Part shown: positions 1-7,820 of the stretch, piece after piece | Numbering within the stretch: the first letter of the stretch is position 1 | Layout: each line of letters opens with the position of its first letter | Source of the DNA: Clostridiales bacterium | GTDB taxonomy: Bacteria; Bacillota; Clostridia; Lachnospirales; Lachnospiraceae | Length of the DNA: 64,000 nucleotides | NCBI GenBank assembly: GCA_018365455.1 | Contig: JAGZJZ010000004.1 | Coordinates: forward strand, 62,001-126,000 | Reading direction: 5' to 3' | Notes under the pieces: model-generated | Databases searched by the model: none | Seen by the model: only the letters and a program-made list of their open reading frames with translations | What the model was told of the DNA's origin: nothing | Position numbers and translations under genes: made by a program

Positions 1-1022
1 TCTGTGAGGGAGCCCCGGTATCCAGGACGATTCAGCATCTGGCTCATGAAAAGGCCTGCTCGATTATCAGCACGCCCCATGACACCTATACAGTAGCCAG
101 ACTGATCAATCAGAGTATGCCTGTAAAATTTTTCATGAAGAAAAATGGACTTTTGACCTTCGAACTGGATGATTTTACCGATAGTATTAAGGATACCATG
201 GCAAAAAAGAGATACCGTGATTTCCCGGTGCTGGATAAGCACGGCTCCTATGTGGGGATGATTTCCAGGCGGAATCTGCTGGGCATGAAACGCAACAGAT
301 TGATTCTGGTGGATCATAATGAAGCTTCCCAGGCGGTAGATAACATTGAAAGCGCAGAGATTCTGGAGATAATTGATCATCACAGACTGGGTTCGTTGGA
401 GACGATGGCACCTGTATTCTTCCGAAACCAGCCGGTTGGCTGTACGGCGACCATTATTTATCAAATCTATCAGGAAAAGGGAATTGAGATTCCTTCTAAT
501 ATAGCAGGACTTTTGTGTTCTGCAATTATTTCAGATACTTTGATGTTCCGTTCCCCCACCTGTACGGCAGTGGACCGGGATGCGGCACAGAGGCTGGCAC
601 AGATTGCGGGAATTGAAATCGAAGCGTATGCATCTGAAATGTTTGCAGCAGGAAGTAATCTGAAGAAAAAGTCTCCGGAAGAAATTTTCTATCAGGATTT
701 TAAGAAATTTGAACTTAACCAGGCGAATTTCGGAGTTGGACAGATTAATTCCATGAATGCATCTGAGTTAAAGGATATAAAAGGCAGATTAATCCCGTAT
801 TTGGAAAAAGCCCTGGGGCAGCATGGAGAGACAATGCTGTTTTTCATGCTTACAGATATCATGAATGAGTCTACAGAGCTGCTATGCTTTGGCGGAGATT
901 CGGAGGAACTGGTAAGAGAGGCATTTCACCAGCAGCCCGAGGATCATTCCGTATATCTTCCCGGCATAGTCTCCAGAAAGAAACAGCTGATTCCTGCATT
1001 TATGAATGCATTGCAGCAGTAA
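1..1022 (+). CDS. Putative manganese-dependent inorganic pyrophosphatase with CBS/DRTGG insert (5' truncated)
   Basis: The reading frame is open from base 3, so this is the C-terminal part of a longer gene; the ATG at 117 is internal. The protein hydrolyses pyrophosphate to phosphate in the cytoplasm and helps drive biosynthetic reactions. The visible part begins in the regulatory insert: the end of a DRTGG-like segment, then a CBS half (residues about 50-90 of the visible part, with YRDFPVLDKHGSYVGMISR). The DHH phosphoesterase core resumes with VDHNE and the diagnostic DHHRLG motif, then a SDT motif. The C-terminal DHHA2 domain carries SRKKQLIP. CBS-bearing members of this family are inhibited by AMP or ADP and some respond to diadenosine polyphosphates; that is family knowledge. 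The stop at 1020 is followed after 52 bp by a flavin reductase gene with its own strong ribosome binding site. Confidence 0.9.
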   Translation, partial: CEGAPVSRTIQHLAHEKACSIISTPHDTYTVARLINQSMPVKFFMKKNGLLTFELDDFTDSIKDTMAKKRYRDFPVLDKHGSYVGMISRRNLLGMKRNRLILVDHNEASQAVDNIESAEILEIIDHHRLGSLETMAPVFFRNQPVGCTATIIYQIYQEKGIEIPSNIAGLLCSAIISDTLMFRSPTCTAVDRDAAQRLAQIAGIEIEAYASEMFAAGSNLKKKSPEEIFYQDFKKFELNQANFGVGQINSMNASELKDIKGRLIPYLEKALGQHGETMLFFMLTDIMNESTELLCFGGDSEELVREAFHQQPEDHSVYLPGIVSRKKQLIPAFMNALQQ

Positions 1023-1074
1023 AACGGATAAAAGATAAGATAAAATCATAAATAAAAGATAAGGAGGATATGCT

Positions 1075-1653
1075 ATGGGTAAACAAACCTGGAAGGCAGG
1101 AAATATGATATATCCGCTGCCGGCAGTCATGGTCAGCTGTGCAAGGGAGGGTGAAAAACCGAATATTATTACAGTGGCATGGACGGGTACAGTATGTACG
1201 AATCCTCCTATGGTTTATATATCGGTGAAACCGGAGCGGTATTCTTACGATATCATCTGGGAAACGGGTGAATTTGTGATTAACCTCACTACCCGAAAAC
1301 TGGCGAAAGCAACCGACTTCTGTGGTGTCCGTTCCGGCAGGGACGTAGATAAATTTCAGGAAATGCATCTGACGCCTGAGGCAGCAGAGCAGATCAAAGT
1401 CCCTATGATTGGGGAGTGTCCGGTGAATATTGAATGCCGGGTAAAAGAAATTAATAAACTGGGGTCACATCACATGTTTCTTGCGGATGTACTTGCAGTA
1501 CACGTAGATGAGGCTTATATGAATGAAAACGGTAAATTTGAACTGAATAAAACCGGTTTGCTGGCGTATTCCCATGGAGAATATCTGGGATTGGGTGAGC
1601 ATTTGGGGACATTTGGCTATTCCGTAAAGAAGAAAAAGAAAAAACGAAGATAA
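1075..1653 (+). CDS. Flavin reductase family protein (FMN-binding split barrel)
   Basis: A 192-residue protein of the flavin-reductase-like FMN-binding split-barrel family. Members bind FMN and reduce it with NAD(P)H or pass electrons to partner redox proteins; the substrate here cannot be told. The N-terminal MVSCAREGEKPNIITVAWTG and the following TNPPMVYISV segment match the FMN-binding core, and HLGTFGYSVKK closes the fold. An AAGGAGG site lies 8-9 bases before the ATG at 1075, which fixes the start. The C-terminus is a run of lysines and arginines (KKKKKKRR), an odd basic tail not needed for the fold. The gene may be co-transcribed with the upstream pyrophosphatase, as only 52 bp separate them. 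Cytoplasmic. Confidence 0.85.
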   Translation: MGKQTWKAGNMIYPLPAVMVSCAREGEKPNIITVAWTGTVCTNPPMVYISVKPERYSYDIIWETGEFVINLTTRKLAKATDFCGVRSGRDVDKFQEMHLTPEAAEQIKVPMIGECPVNIECRVKEINKLGSHHMFLADVLAVHVDEAYMNENGKFELNKTGLLAYSHGEYLGLGEHLGTFGYSVKKKKKKRR

Positions 1654-1808
1654 CAATGTTATAAAATATAAATTCTCCACATAAGTGTCCTAAATTGTGC
1701 ATTTTCATCTAGGGATCCATCGGCTATAATGAACTACACAATTCAAGTTAAAGGAGAAACAAACATAAAACATGTTCTAAATGTGACACACTGTTGTCTC
1801 ATTACCTG

Positions 1809-1817
1809 TGATATGAT
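1809..1817 (+). promoter_or_regulatory. Extended -10 promoter element
   Basis: TGATATGAT matches an extended -10 (TG-n-TATGAT) 32 bases before the ATG at 1849, so it probably drives the small ABM-fold gene. A separate TATAAT with a weak TTTTCA -35 at 17-bp spacing (1702-1730) lies further upstream. Confidence 0.45.
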
Positions 1818-1848
1818 ATTTTAAAATAATGAAAGGAGTTATTTTATA

Positions 1849-2160
1849 ATGTCTAAAGCAGTCTTTTATTGTTCTTTTAAGCTTAAAAAAGGAGCCTCTG
1901 TGCCGGATTTTCTACTGGCAGCAGAAAAATTAAATAATGAGTACATTTCAAAACAGGAGGGGTATATCTCCTGGAAACAACTTAGAGATGATGATACCTG
2001 GGTGGATATCATAACTTTTGAAACAATGGAAGCCGTTAAGAGGTTTGAGTCTGATTCTGGTAATGCAGGTGAATTAGCTAAGAAGTTTTATTCATTCATT
2101 AACTGTAATAGTTGTAAAGTGAATTATTATTCAATTGAAAGAAGTTATGGAAAATTATAA
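1849..2160 (+). CDS. Small dimeric alpha/beta-barrel (ABM-like) protein
   Basis: A 103-residue cytoplasmic protein that resembles antibiotic biosynthesis monooxygenase (ABM) domain proteins: a beta strand (AVFYCSFKLKKG), a helix (PDFLLAAEKLNNEYI), YISWKQLRDDDTWVDIITFET, a helix around EAVKRFES, and a last strand (KVNYYSIERS). ABM-fold proteins are small homodimers acting as cofactor-free oxygenases, haem-degrading enzymes or unknown-function stress proteins; nothing here selects one. The start is set by GAAAGGAG about 10 bases upstream. The gene is monocistronic, with an extended -10 element before it and an intrinsic terminator 44 bases after the stop. Confidence 0.6.
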   Translation: MSKAVFYCSFKLKKGASVPDFLLAAEKLNNEYISKQEGYISWKQLRDDDTWVDIITFETMEAVKRFESDSGNAGELAKKFYSFINCNSCKVNYYSIERSYGKL

Positions 2161-2203
2161 TATGAAATGATGATTTGCTGCCTTGCAGGATGCGAAGCAG
2201 TCT

Positions 2204-2236
2204 GAGGGAACCGCTGAAATTGCGGCTCCCTCTTTT
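2204..2236 (+). terminator. Rho-independent terminator of the ABM-fold gene
   Basis: GAGGGAACCGC and GCGGCTCCCTC form an 11-bp stem (one G-U pair) with a 7-nt loop, followed by TTTT. It lies between the ABM-fold gene and the convergent dinB stop. Confidence 0.85.
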
Positions 2237-2255
2237 AATGGTTCAGATTATTTCA

Positions 2256-3470
2256 TCAGCTGTTATCCAAATCTTCCTTTGGAGGCAGCATACTGGCACG
2301 GGTGACAGCGCTGCTGCCAAATTTCAGCCGGATGGAATCCAGTGCCTGATCCAGTTTCTTCTGTTTTGCGTTATCAGAAGCGGGCAAATCAAAGAGACTG
2401 AGCTGTACCGGCGTATCGTCAGGAACAAGTTTTGAGCAGCGTATGCCCAGAAGGCGTATGGGAGTCTGATCCCACAGGGTATCAAACAGCTGGCAGGAAG
2501 CGCGGTAGACCGCCTTTTCTGTATTGGACGGAGTCAGCAGCTGCATCTGGTGGGAAGATACGCTGAAGGTGCTGTATTTGATTTCCACGCAGACATTGCC
2601 GGCGAGCTGCCCTGCCTTTCGCAGGCGTCCTGAGACACTTGAAGCAAGCTTCAGTAAAACTGCTTTTGCATCTGTCGCGGTAGTGACATCAGCAGACAGC
2701 GTGGTGGAATTCCCGATGCCCTTTGCCTTTTCCGGAGTAGAGACCAGAGGCGTGCTGTCAATACCGTTTGCATATTCCCAGAGCATTTTTCCATGGCTTT
2801 TTAAATGAGGTGTCAGAAGCCCCGGATCGGTCAATGCCAGATCTCCAATTGTGTAAATGCCCAGCTTCTGAAGCGTTGTTACAGAAGCCTTGCCAGCCAT
2901 ATATAATTCGGCAACGGGCAGAGGCCACATCTTGGTCTGTATTTCTGTGGGGAAAAGAGTATGAACCTTTCCTGGTTTTTCAAAGTCAGAAGCCATTTTA
3001 GCCAAAAGCTTATTGGAGGAAATTCCAATATTAACCGTGAAACCAAACTTATCATAGATTGTGTCTTTGATTTGAGTAGCAGCGCTTACCGGAGATTCAT
3101 AGAGATGGGAGATACCGGTAAAGTCGATATAGCATTCATCCACACTGACCTGTTCGATGTCCGGCGTAAGCTGCTTTAAGAAATCCATCAGACGGTGGCT
3201 GTATTCAGAATAAAGACGGTGGTTTGGCGGCTGAATGAGCAGATCCGGACATTTTTTAAGTGCTGCGGCTATAGGCTCACCGGTATGAATATGGTAAGCC
3301 TTTGCCGGAATGGATTTTGCAAGTACAACGCCATGGCGGCTTGAACGGTCGCCTCCTATGATAGAAGGAATTAACCGAAGGTCAATTCCCTCCGGGTCCT
3401 TTAAATTTTCCACAGAAGTCCAGCTTAAATACGCGGAATTAACGTCTATATGGAAGATAATACGATTCAT
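2256..3470 (-). CDS. dinB: DNA polymerase IV (Y family)
   Basis: A 404-residue Y-family polymerase that bypasses DNA lesions and is usually error-prone. The catalytic palm begins FHIDVNSAYLSW, where the Asp binds metal, and the second acidic site is SVDECYIDF. A fingers/thumb region with the helix-hairpin-helix segment LQKLGIYTIGDLA follows, then the little-finger domain. Near the C-terminus PVQLSLFDLP matches the beta-clamp-binding motif (QLSLF), so the protein should be recruited to the sliding clamp. I start at the ATG at 3470 (MNRIIFHID). An upstream in-frame TTG at 3494 would add eight residues outside the family consensus. A LexA-type box within the promoter indicates SOS induction. Full length for the family. 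Confidence 0.95.
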   Translation of the reverse strand: MNRIIFHIDVNSAYLSWTSVENLKDPEGIDLRLIPSIIGGDRSSRHGVVLAKSIPAKAYHIHTGEPIAAALKKCPDLLIQPPNHRLYSEYSHRLMDFLKQLTPDIEQVSVDECYIDFTGISHLYESPVSAATQIKDTIYDKFGFTVNIGISSNKLLAKMASDFEKPGKVHTLFPTEIQTKMWPLPVAELYMAGKASVTTLQKLGIYTIGDLALTDPGLLTPHLKSHGKMLWEYANGIDSTPLVSTPEKAKGIGNSTTLSADVTTATDAKAVLLKLASSVSGRLRKAGQLAGNVCVEIKYSTFSVSSHQMQLLTPSNTEKAVYRASCQLFDTLWDQTPIRLLGIRCSKLVPDDTPVQLSLFDLPASDNAKQKKLDQALDSIRLKFGSSAVTRASMLPPKEDLDNS

Positions 3471-3522
3471 TTGCTCACGGCCTTTCACGATCAATATAAT
3501 AGAGACAGGTTATTTATATCAT

Positions 3523-3551
3523 ATTATACTAGAACGTCCGTTCCTTCGCAA
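3523..3551 (-). promoter_or_regulatory. dinB promoter
   Basis: Read on the minus strand, TTGCGA (3546-3551) and TATAAT (3523-3528) are 17 bp apart, about 55 bases before the dinB ATG. The spacer contains a GAAC-N4-GTTC operator, so LexA binding would block polymerase. Confidence 0.8.
3532..3543. promoter_or_regulatory. LexA (DinR) box
   Basis: GAACGTCCGTTC is a perfect GAAC-N4-GTTC palindrome, the core of the Gram-positive SOS operator, between the -35 and -10 of the dinB promoter. Confidence 0.85.
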
Positions 3552-3632
3552 GGGAAGATTGTGCAGATAAGGTTTCGCTGAGTAAATACACACTGCCTTA
3601 CGATATAATGGGTCCTTAACCAGCTTCACGCT

Positions 3633-4691
3633 TTAGCGTCTGCTATATTTTTCATAAAATTCCTGATACCACAGGCAGGCATCCACCGGAGTATTTGGCG
3701 GGATATGATTACCGACTGCAAGGAAATAACCCGGGCAGTCACGACCAAGAGCGATGCAGCGTTTTACTTCATTTTCAATGTATTCTTTATCGTTATATAA
3801 GAGTGCATGGGTATCTGCATTGCCCACAATTACATGGCTTTTGCCGTACTTTTCACAGATATAGGACATATCGGTACAGGGTTCCATGACAAATCCATGA
3901 ATGCCAAGATCTGCAATGTCATCAATAAACGGTGTGAAATTACCGTCGGAGGTAAAGAGTACTTTTTTGCCGCTGTCTAACAGCGGTGCCAGCAGTTTTT
4001 TATGGTTTGGAAATAGATAAGTCCGGTAAAAATCGGGTGATAGAAAGGCTCCGGAACCCCAGACAATATCATCGTGGACCATGATTATATCTGATTTGCA
4101 TTTTGCAAGAGCCTCGAAATACTGCAGGTTCCAGGTTACATAGCGGTTTATAAACTCTCCAAATTCCCGGGAGTCCACGCCGGCTGCCAGCAGCAGCATA
4201 TCCCATCCCAATATTTCAATGATTCCGGACATACAGGTCGTGTACATACCAGTCATATTTACCGTATCGGGATGTTCCAGGCACATTTTATCATAGTCAT
4301 CCTGAAAATCCTGAAGCAGATCCTGGTTGTTACGTCTGCCGTAGACCTTGTCAAAATCAAAGTCAAATACATCCTCAGGTTCTTCAATAAAATTCTTTAC
4401 TTCATTAGAGTAGTCCACAGCATCAGCCTGATAGGAGGCATGGCCCATTTTTGTCTTCTGCTCTCCGAATATTTCACCAAAGGGGAGGATATTCCAGAAC
4501 ATGCCGTAATCCCATGCTTTTATAAATTCCCGAGACGCATTTGTCTGTTCGTTGGCAGTACTTTTTGAAGATGCCGGAATACCTGTAACTTTTTGTACCA
4601 GATCCCAGTGGAAATGAGCGGAATATTCCGTGCGGGGAATCTTGTCAGGCATTTCCAGATTAAGTGCGCTTAAACCATTTTGTAGTGACAT
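3633..4691 (-). CDS. Uroporphyrinogen decarboxylase (URO-D) family protein
   Basis: A 352-residue cytoplasmic protein of the URO-D/MtaA-MtbA superfamily. It is not likely to be the haem-pathway enzyme: it begins with the catabolic-cluster type N-terminus (LNLEMPDKIPRTEYSAHFHW) and is isolated from haem genes. Members outside haem synthesis are often methyltransferases acting on methylated substrates or corrinoid proteins. Visible features are the mid-barrel strand DIIMVHDDIVWGSGAF, the FTSDGNFTPFIDDIADLGIHGF segment and the C-terminal GNHIPPNTP loop typical of the family. AAAGGAAA lies about 9 bases before the ATG at 4691. It is divergent from an AraC regulator 64 bp away, which probably controls it. 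No corrinoid protein gene is adjacent, so the substrate stays unknown. Confidence 0.75.
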   Translation of the reverse strand: MSLQNGLSALNLEMPDKIPRTEYSAHFHWDLVQKVTGIPASSKSTANEQTNASREFIKAWDYGMFWNILPFGEIFGEQKTKMGHASYQADAVDYSNEVKNFIEEPEDVFDFDFDKVYGRRNNQDLLQDFQDDYDKMCLEHPDTVNMTGMYTTCMSGIIEILGWDMLLLAAGVDSREFGEFINRYVTWNLQYFEALAKCKSDIIMVHDDIVWGSGAFLSPDFYRTYLFPNHKKLLAPLLDSGKKVLFTSDGNFTPFIDDIADLGIHGFVMEPCTDMSYICEKYGKSHVIVGNADTHALLYNDKEYIENEVKRCIALGRDCPGYFLAVGNHIPPNTPVDACLWYQEFYEKYSRR

Positions 4692-4755
4692 ATGGCAGTT
4701 TCCTTTCTTTTTTCGTTATTATATGTTAAAATTATTATATAAAAAGGTACGTGGA

Positions 4756-5613
4756 ATGTACATGAAGATAACAGGAAGAAAGATGGATATTTTTGCGATG
4801 GAAGATAAAAAGTATCGAATGATAGATGAAGAATTTAATGGACTTCAGATTAGAATTTTGGAACACGGTTTGCTGTATGGGGATACGAAGTGGAATTACA
4901 GGGATGTGGTATCTCCTTTTAACCGGCTTTATTTTCTAATAAAGGGAGAAGGATATATAGAAAATGAGGAATTTCATCATAATTTAATTCCCGGGAATGT
5001 ATATTTGATTCCGGCAGGGACAAAGTATAATTATATAGGAAAGAGTGCGTTTATAAAATTATATTTTCATTTTGAATTGCAGCGGCTTCCGGGAATTGAT
5101 GTATTCCAGAGTTTGGAAAGGGCAATGTCCATGCCCTGTTCCGTGGAGCAGACAGAAAGGTTGATTTCTTATTTAGAAAGCGGTACCCTGGGGGATCAGT
5201 TGTTTTTTAAAGGGGCATTGAATAAAATTCTGGGACAATTCTATCTGAAAATGAAAGAAGAAGGAGTGGCGCAGATGGATTTAAGCGGATATTACAGGCA
5301 AAAAGAAAGTCTGTATTATATAGAAAAGAATCTGTCTGCCCAGCTTAAGATCGAAAATATGGCGAAAGAAATGCATGTGTCCTATTATTCACTTTCCAGA
5401 AATTTTAAACGGGACACGGGAATCGGCATTAAAGAATACCTGGAAGAAATGCTGCTTAAGAAAGCAAAACACCTGTTACTTACCACCGACCTTCAGCTTC
5501 AGGAGATTGCAAATGAGCTTCAGTTTTGTGATCCTTTTTACTTCTCCAGGTTTTTTCGTAAATATGAGAATGTCTCGCCCAGGGAGTACCGGAAAAAGAG
5601 ATTGAATGGATAG
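4756..5613 (+). CDS. AraC family transcriptional regulator
   Basis: A 285-residue regulator with an N-terminal cupin-like sensing domain (LIKGEGYIENEEF, then NLIPGNVYLIPAGTKYNY) and a C-terminal double helix-turn-helix AraC domain from about residue 185 (ENMAKEMHVSYYSLSRNFKR ... LQEIANELQFCDPFYFSRFF ... SPREYRKKR). The open frame reaches back to 4630, inside the divergent URO-D gene. The start at 4756 follows AAGG by 8 bases; the ATG at 4762 is an equally possible start. It most likely regulates the divergent URO-D-family gene across the shared 64-bp interval, sensing a small molecule in the cupin pocket. The ligand is unknown. Confidence 0.85.
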   Translation: MYMKITGRKMDIFAMEDKKYRMIDEEFNGLQIRILEHGLLYGDTKWNYRDVVSPFNRLYFLIKGEGYIENEEFHHNLIPGNVYLIPAGTKYNYIGKSAFIKLYFHFELQRLPGIDVFQSLERAMSMPCSVEQTERLISYLESGTLGDQLFFKGALNKILGQFYLKMKEEGVAQMDLSGYYRQKESLYYIEKNLSAQLKIENMAKEMHVSYYSLSRNFKRDTGIGIKEYLEEMLLKKAKHLLLTTDLQLQEIANELQFCDPFYFSRFFRKYENVSPREYRKKRLNG

Positions 5614-5649
5614 ATCAGGAAATGTATGAGAAAAATAGTGTTTAGTGGC

Positions 5650-5678
5650 TTGCACACCAGCCAGGAATAGGCTATACT
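5650..5678 (+). promoter_or_regulatory. asnS promoter
   Basis: TTGCAC (5650-5655) and TATACT (5673-5678) are separated by 17 bp, 44 bases before the asnS ATG. The leader is too short for a T-box. Confidence 0.8.
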
Positions 5679-5721
5679 AGAAAAATAGTGAGAAAGAATA
5701 AAGAACAAAGGAGTTCGAACA

Positions 5722-7113
5722 ATGGAATTGGTAACAGTTAGAGAGATTTATAAAGAAAGAGAAAAATATTTAAACCAGGAAATTCGCGTTGGCGGATGGA
5801 TTAGAAGCATACGTGATTCAAAGACTTTTGGTTTTATCGTTCTGCATGACGGAACTTTCTTTGAGACACTTCAGATTGTATATCATGATAAAATGGAAAA
5901 CTTTCAGGAAATCTCCAAGTTAAATGTAGGCGCAGCAGTGATTGTAAAGGGAACACTGGTTGCGACGCCTCAGGCAAAACAGCCATTCGAAATTCAGGCA
6001 GAGGAGATTACGGTGGAAGGTACTTCTACATCGGATTATCCCCTTCAGAAGAAGAGACACAGCTTTGAATATTTGAGAACGATTTCCCACTTAAGGCCCA
6101 GAACCAATGCATTCCAGGCTGTATTTCGCGTGCGTTCCCTGATCGCATATGCAATTCACCAGTTTTTCCAGGAGAGAGACTTTGTATATGTTCATACACC
6201 ATTGATTACCGGAAGTGACTGTGAAGGAGCAGGTGAAATGTTCCGTGTTACTACACTGGATCTGGAGAATATTCCGAAAACAGAAGATGGAGCAATTGAC
6301 TACACCCAGGATTTCTTTGGAAAAGAGACAAGCCTGACTGTCAGCGGCCAGCTGAACGGTGAGACTTATGCACAGGCATTCCGCAACATTTATACATTTG
6401 GTCCCACATTCCGTGCAGAAAATTCCAACACTACCAGACATGCGGCAGAGTTCTGGATGATTGAACCGGAAATAGCATTTGCAGATCTTCAGGACAATAT
6501 GATGCTTGCTGAGTCTATGCTGAAATATGTGATCAATTATGTTCTGGAACATGCTCCGGAAGAAATGGAATTCTTCAATTCTTTTGTGGACAAGGGTCTG
6601 CTAGACCGTTTGAAAAGCGTTGCAGCTTCTGATTTTGCCCATGTTACTTATACGGAAGCAGTGGAGATCCTGGAAAAAAATAATGATAAATTTGATTATA
6701 AAGTATTCTGGGGATGTGACCTTCAGACCGAGCATGAACGCTATCTGACGGAAGAGATCTATAAGTGTCCGGTATTTGTAACGGATTACCCAAAAGAGAT
6801 CAAAGCATTCTATATGAAACTGAATGAAGACGGCAAAACTGTTGCCGCAATGGATTGTCTGGTGCCAGGTATCGGTGAGATCATCGGCGGCAGCCAGAGG
6901 GAAGATGACTATGACAAACTGTTGAACCGCATGAATGAACTGGGATTAAAAGAAGAGGATTACGGATTCTATATGGATCTTCGTAAATACGGTTCTACCA
7001 GACATGCAGGATTCGGACTTGGTTTTGAACGCTGCGTAATGTACCTGACCGGAATGTCAAATATCCGTGATGTAGTTCCGTTCCCAAGAACAGTAGGTAA
7101 CTGCGATTTATAG
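5722..7113 (+). CDS. asnS: Asparagine--tRNA ligase
   Basis: A 463-residue class IIb aminoacyl-tRNA synthetase that charges tRNA-Asn with asparagine using ATP in the cytoplasm. The N-terminal OB-fold anticodon-binding domain (residues about 15-100) contains VGGWIRSIRDSKTFGFIVLHDG. The catalytic domain shows class II motif 1 near the VRSLIAYAIHQFF helix, motif 2 as FRAENSNTTRHAAEFWMIEPE, and motif 3 as GFGLGFERCVMYLTG. The Asn-type signature GSDCEGAGEMF is present, and the C-terminus VPFPRTVGNC is typical. The length is the usual one. The start is set by AAAGGAG 9 bases upstream. A VanR-like regulator gene starts only 11 bp after its stop, so readthrough into that operon is likely. Confidence 0.97.
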   Translation: MELVTVREIYKEREKYLNQEIRVGGWIRSIRDSKTFGFIVLHDGTFFETLQIVYHDKMENFQEISKLNVGAAVIVKGTLVATPQAKQPFEIQAEEITVEGTSTSDYPLQKKRHSFEYLRTISHLRPRTNAFQAVFRVRSLIAYAIHQFFQERDFVYVHTPLITGSDCEGAGEMFRVTTLDLENIPKTEDGAIDYTQDFFGKETSLTVSGQLNGETYAQAFRNIYTFGPTFRAENSNTTRHAAEFWMIEPEIAFADLQDNMMLAESMLKYVINYVLEHAPEEMEFFNSFVDKGLLDRLKSVAASDFAHVTYTEAVEILEKNNDKFDYKVFWGCDLQTEHERYLTEEIYKCPVFVTDYPKEIKAFYMKLNEDGKTVAAMDCLVPGIGEIIGGSQREDDYDKLLNRMNELGLKEEDYGFYMDLRKYGSTRHAGFGLGFERCVMYLTGMSNIRDVVPFPRTVGNCDL

Positions 7114-7124
7114 GAGGAATATAG

Positions 7125-7820
7125 ATGGGGAGCAAGATATTAATTGTCGATGACGAAAGGGAGATTGCAGATGTAGTGGAGCTATATCTGAAAAATGAAA
7201 ATTATGATGTAGTAAAATGCTATAATGGCACAGACGCATTGGAATGCATAAAAAATGAGAAGCTGGACATGGCACTGTTAGATGTCATGCTTCCGGATAT
7301 AGACGGCTTTACGATTCTGCAGAGAATAAGGGAAGAACATACATTTCCGGTGATTATGCTGACTGCTAAAACGGAGTATATGGATAAAATCAACGGACTT
7401 ACTTTAGGTGCGGATGATTATATTGCAAAGCCGTTTAACCCGCTGGAATTAATCGCCAGAGTAAAAGCACAGCTTCGCCGTTTTACCAAGTATAACGAGG
7501 GAAGCAAGTCTCAGGAAGATATTATTGATTTTGCTGGCCTGGTGCTTAACAGAAGCACACATGAATGTACCTACAATGAAAGAGAGCTGACACTCACGCC
7601 AATCGAATTTGATATTCTTTGGATTTTATGTGAAAACAGAGGACAGGTTATCAGTTCGGAGCAGCTTTTTGAACAGGTATGGAAAGAGAAGTATTACAAG
7701 AACAGCAACAATACTGTAATGGTGCATATTCGTCATTTACGTGAGAAAATGAGCGGACCTACCGGCAAGACGGAATTTATCAAAACCGTTTGGGGAGTTG
7801 GTTATAAAGTTGAAAAATAA
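7125..7820 (+). CDS. OmpR/PhoB-type response regulator (VanR-like)
   Basis: A 231-residue cytoplasmic response regulator. The receiver domain (residues 3-115) has the acidic pair at VDDE, phospho-acceptor D53 in LLDVMLPDIDGF, the switch Thr in MLTAKT and the Lys in YIAKPFNP. A winged helix-turn-helix output domain (about 130-230) ends with KTVWGVGYKVEK, characteristic of OmpR/PhoB proteins. The sequence resembles the VanR branch that responds to cell-envelope stress, but no vanHAX genes are present. TAGGAGG precedes the ATG. It overlaps the kinase gene and shares an operon with sortase B, so it likely controls envelope or surface-protein functions. Confidence 0.92.
   Translation: MGSKILIVDDEREIADVVELYLKNENYDVVKCYNGTDALECIKNEKLDMALLDVMLPDIDGFTILQRIREEHTFPVIMLTAKTEYMDKINGLTLGADDYIAKPFNPLELIARVKAQLRRFTKYNEGSKSQEDIIDFAGLVLNRSTHECTYNERELTLTPIEFDILWILCENRGQVISSEQLFEQVWKEKYYKNSNNTVMVHIRHLREKMSGPTGKTEFIKTVWGVGYKVEK

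Noticed and set aside
3556..3632. Small hairpin ACGCT-AGCGT around the URO-D stop as terminator
   Set aside because: The stem is only 5 bp and no T-run follows on the minus strand.
5614..5721. T-box riboswitch before asnS
   Set aside because: The promoter leaves only a short leader with no room for specifier loop and antiterminator.
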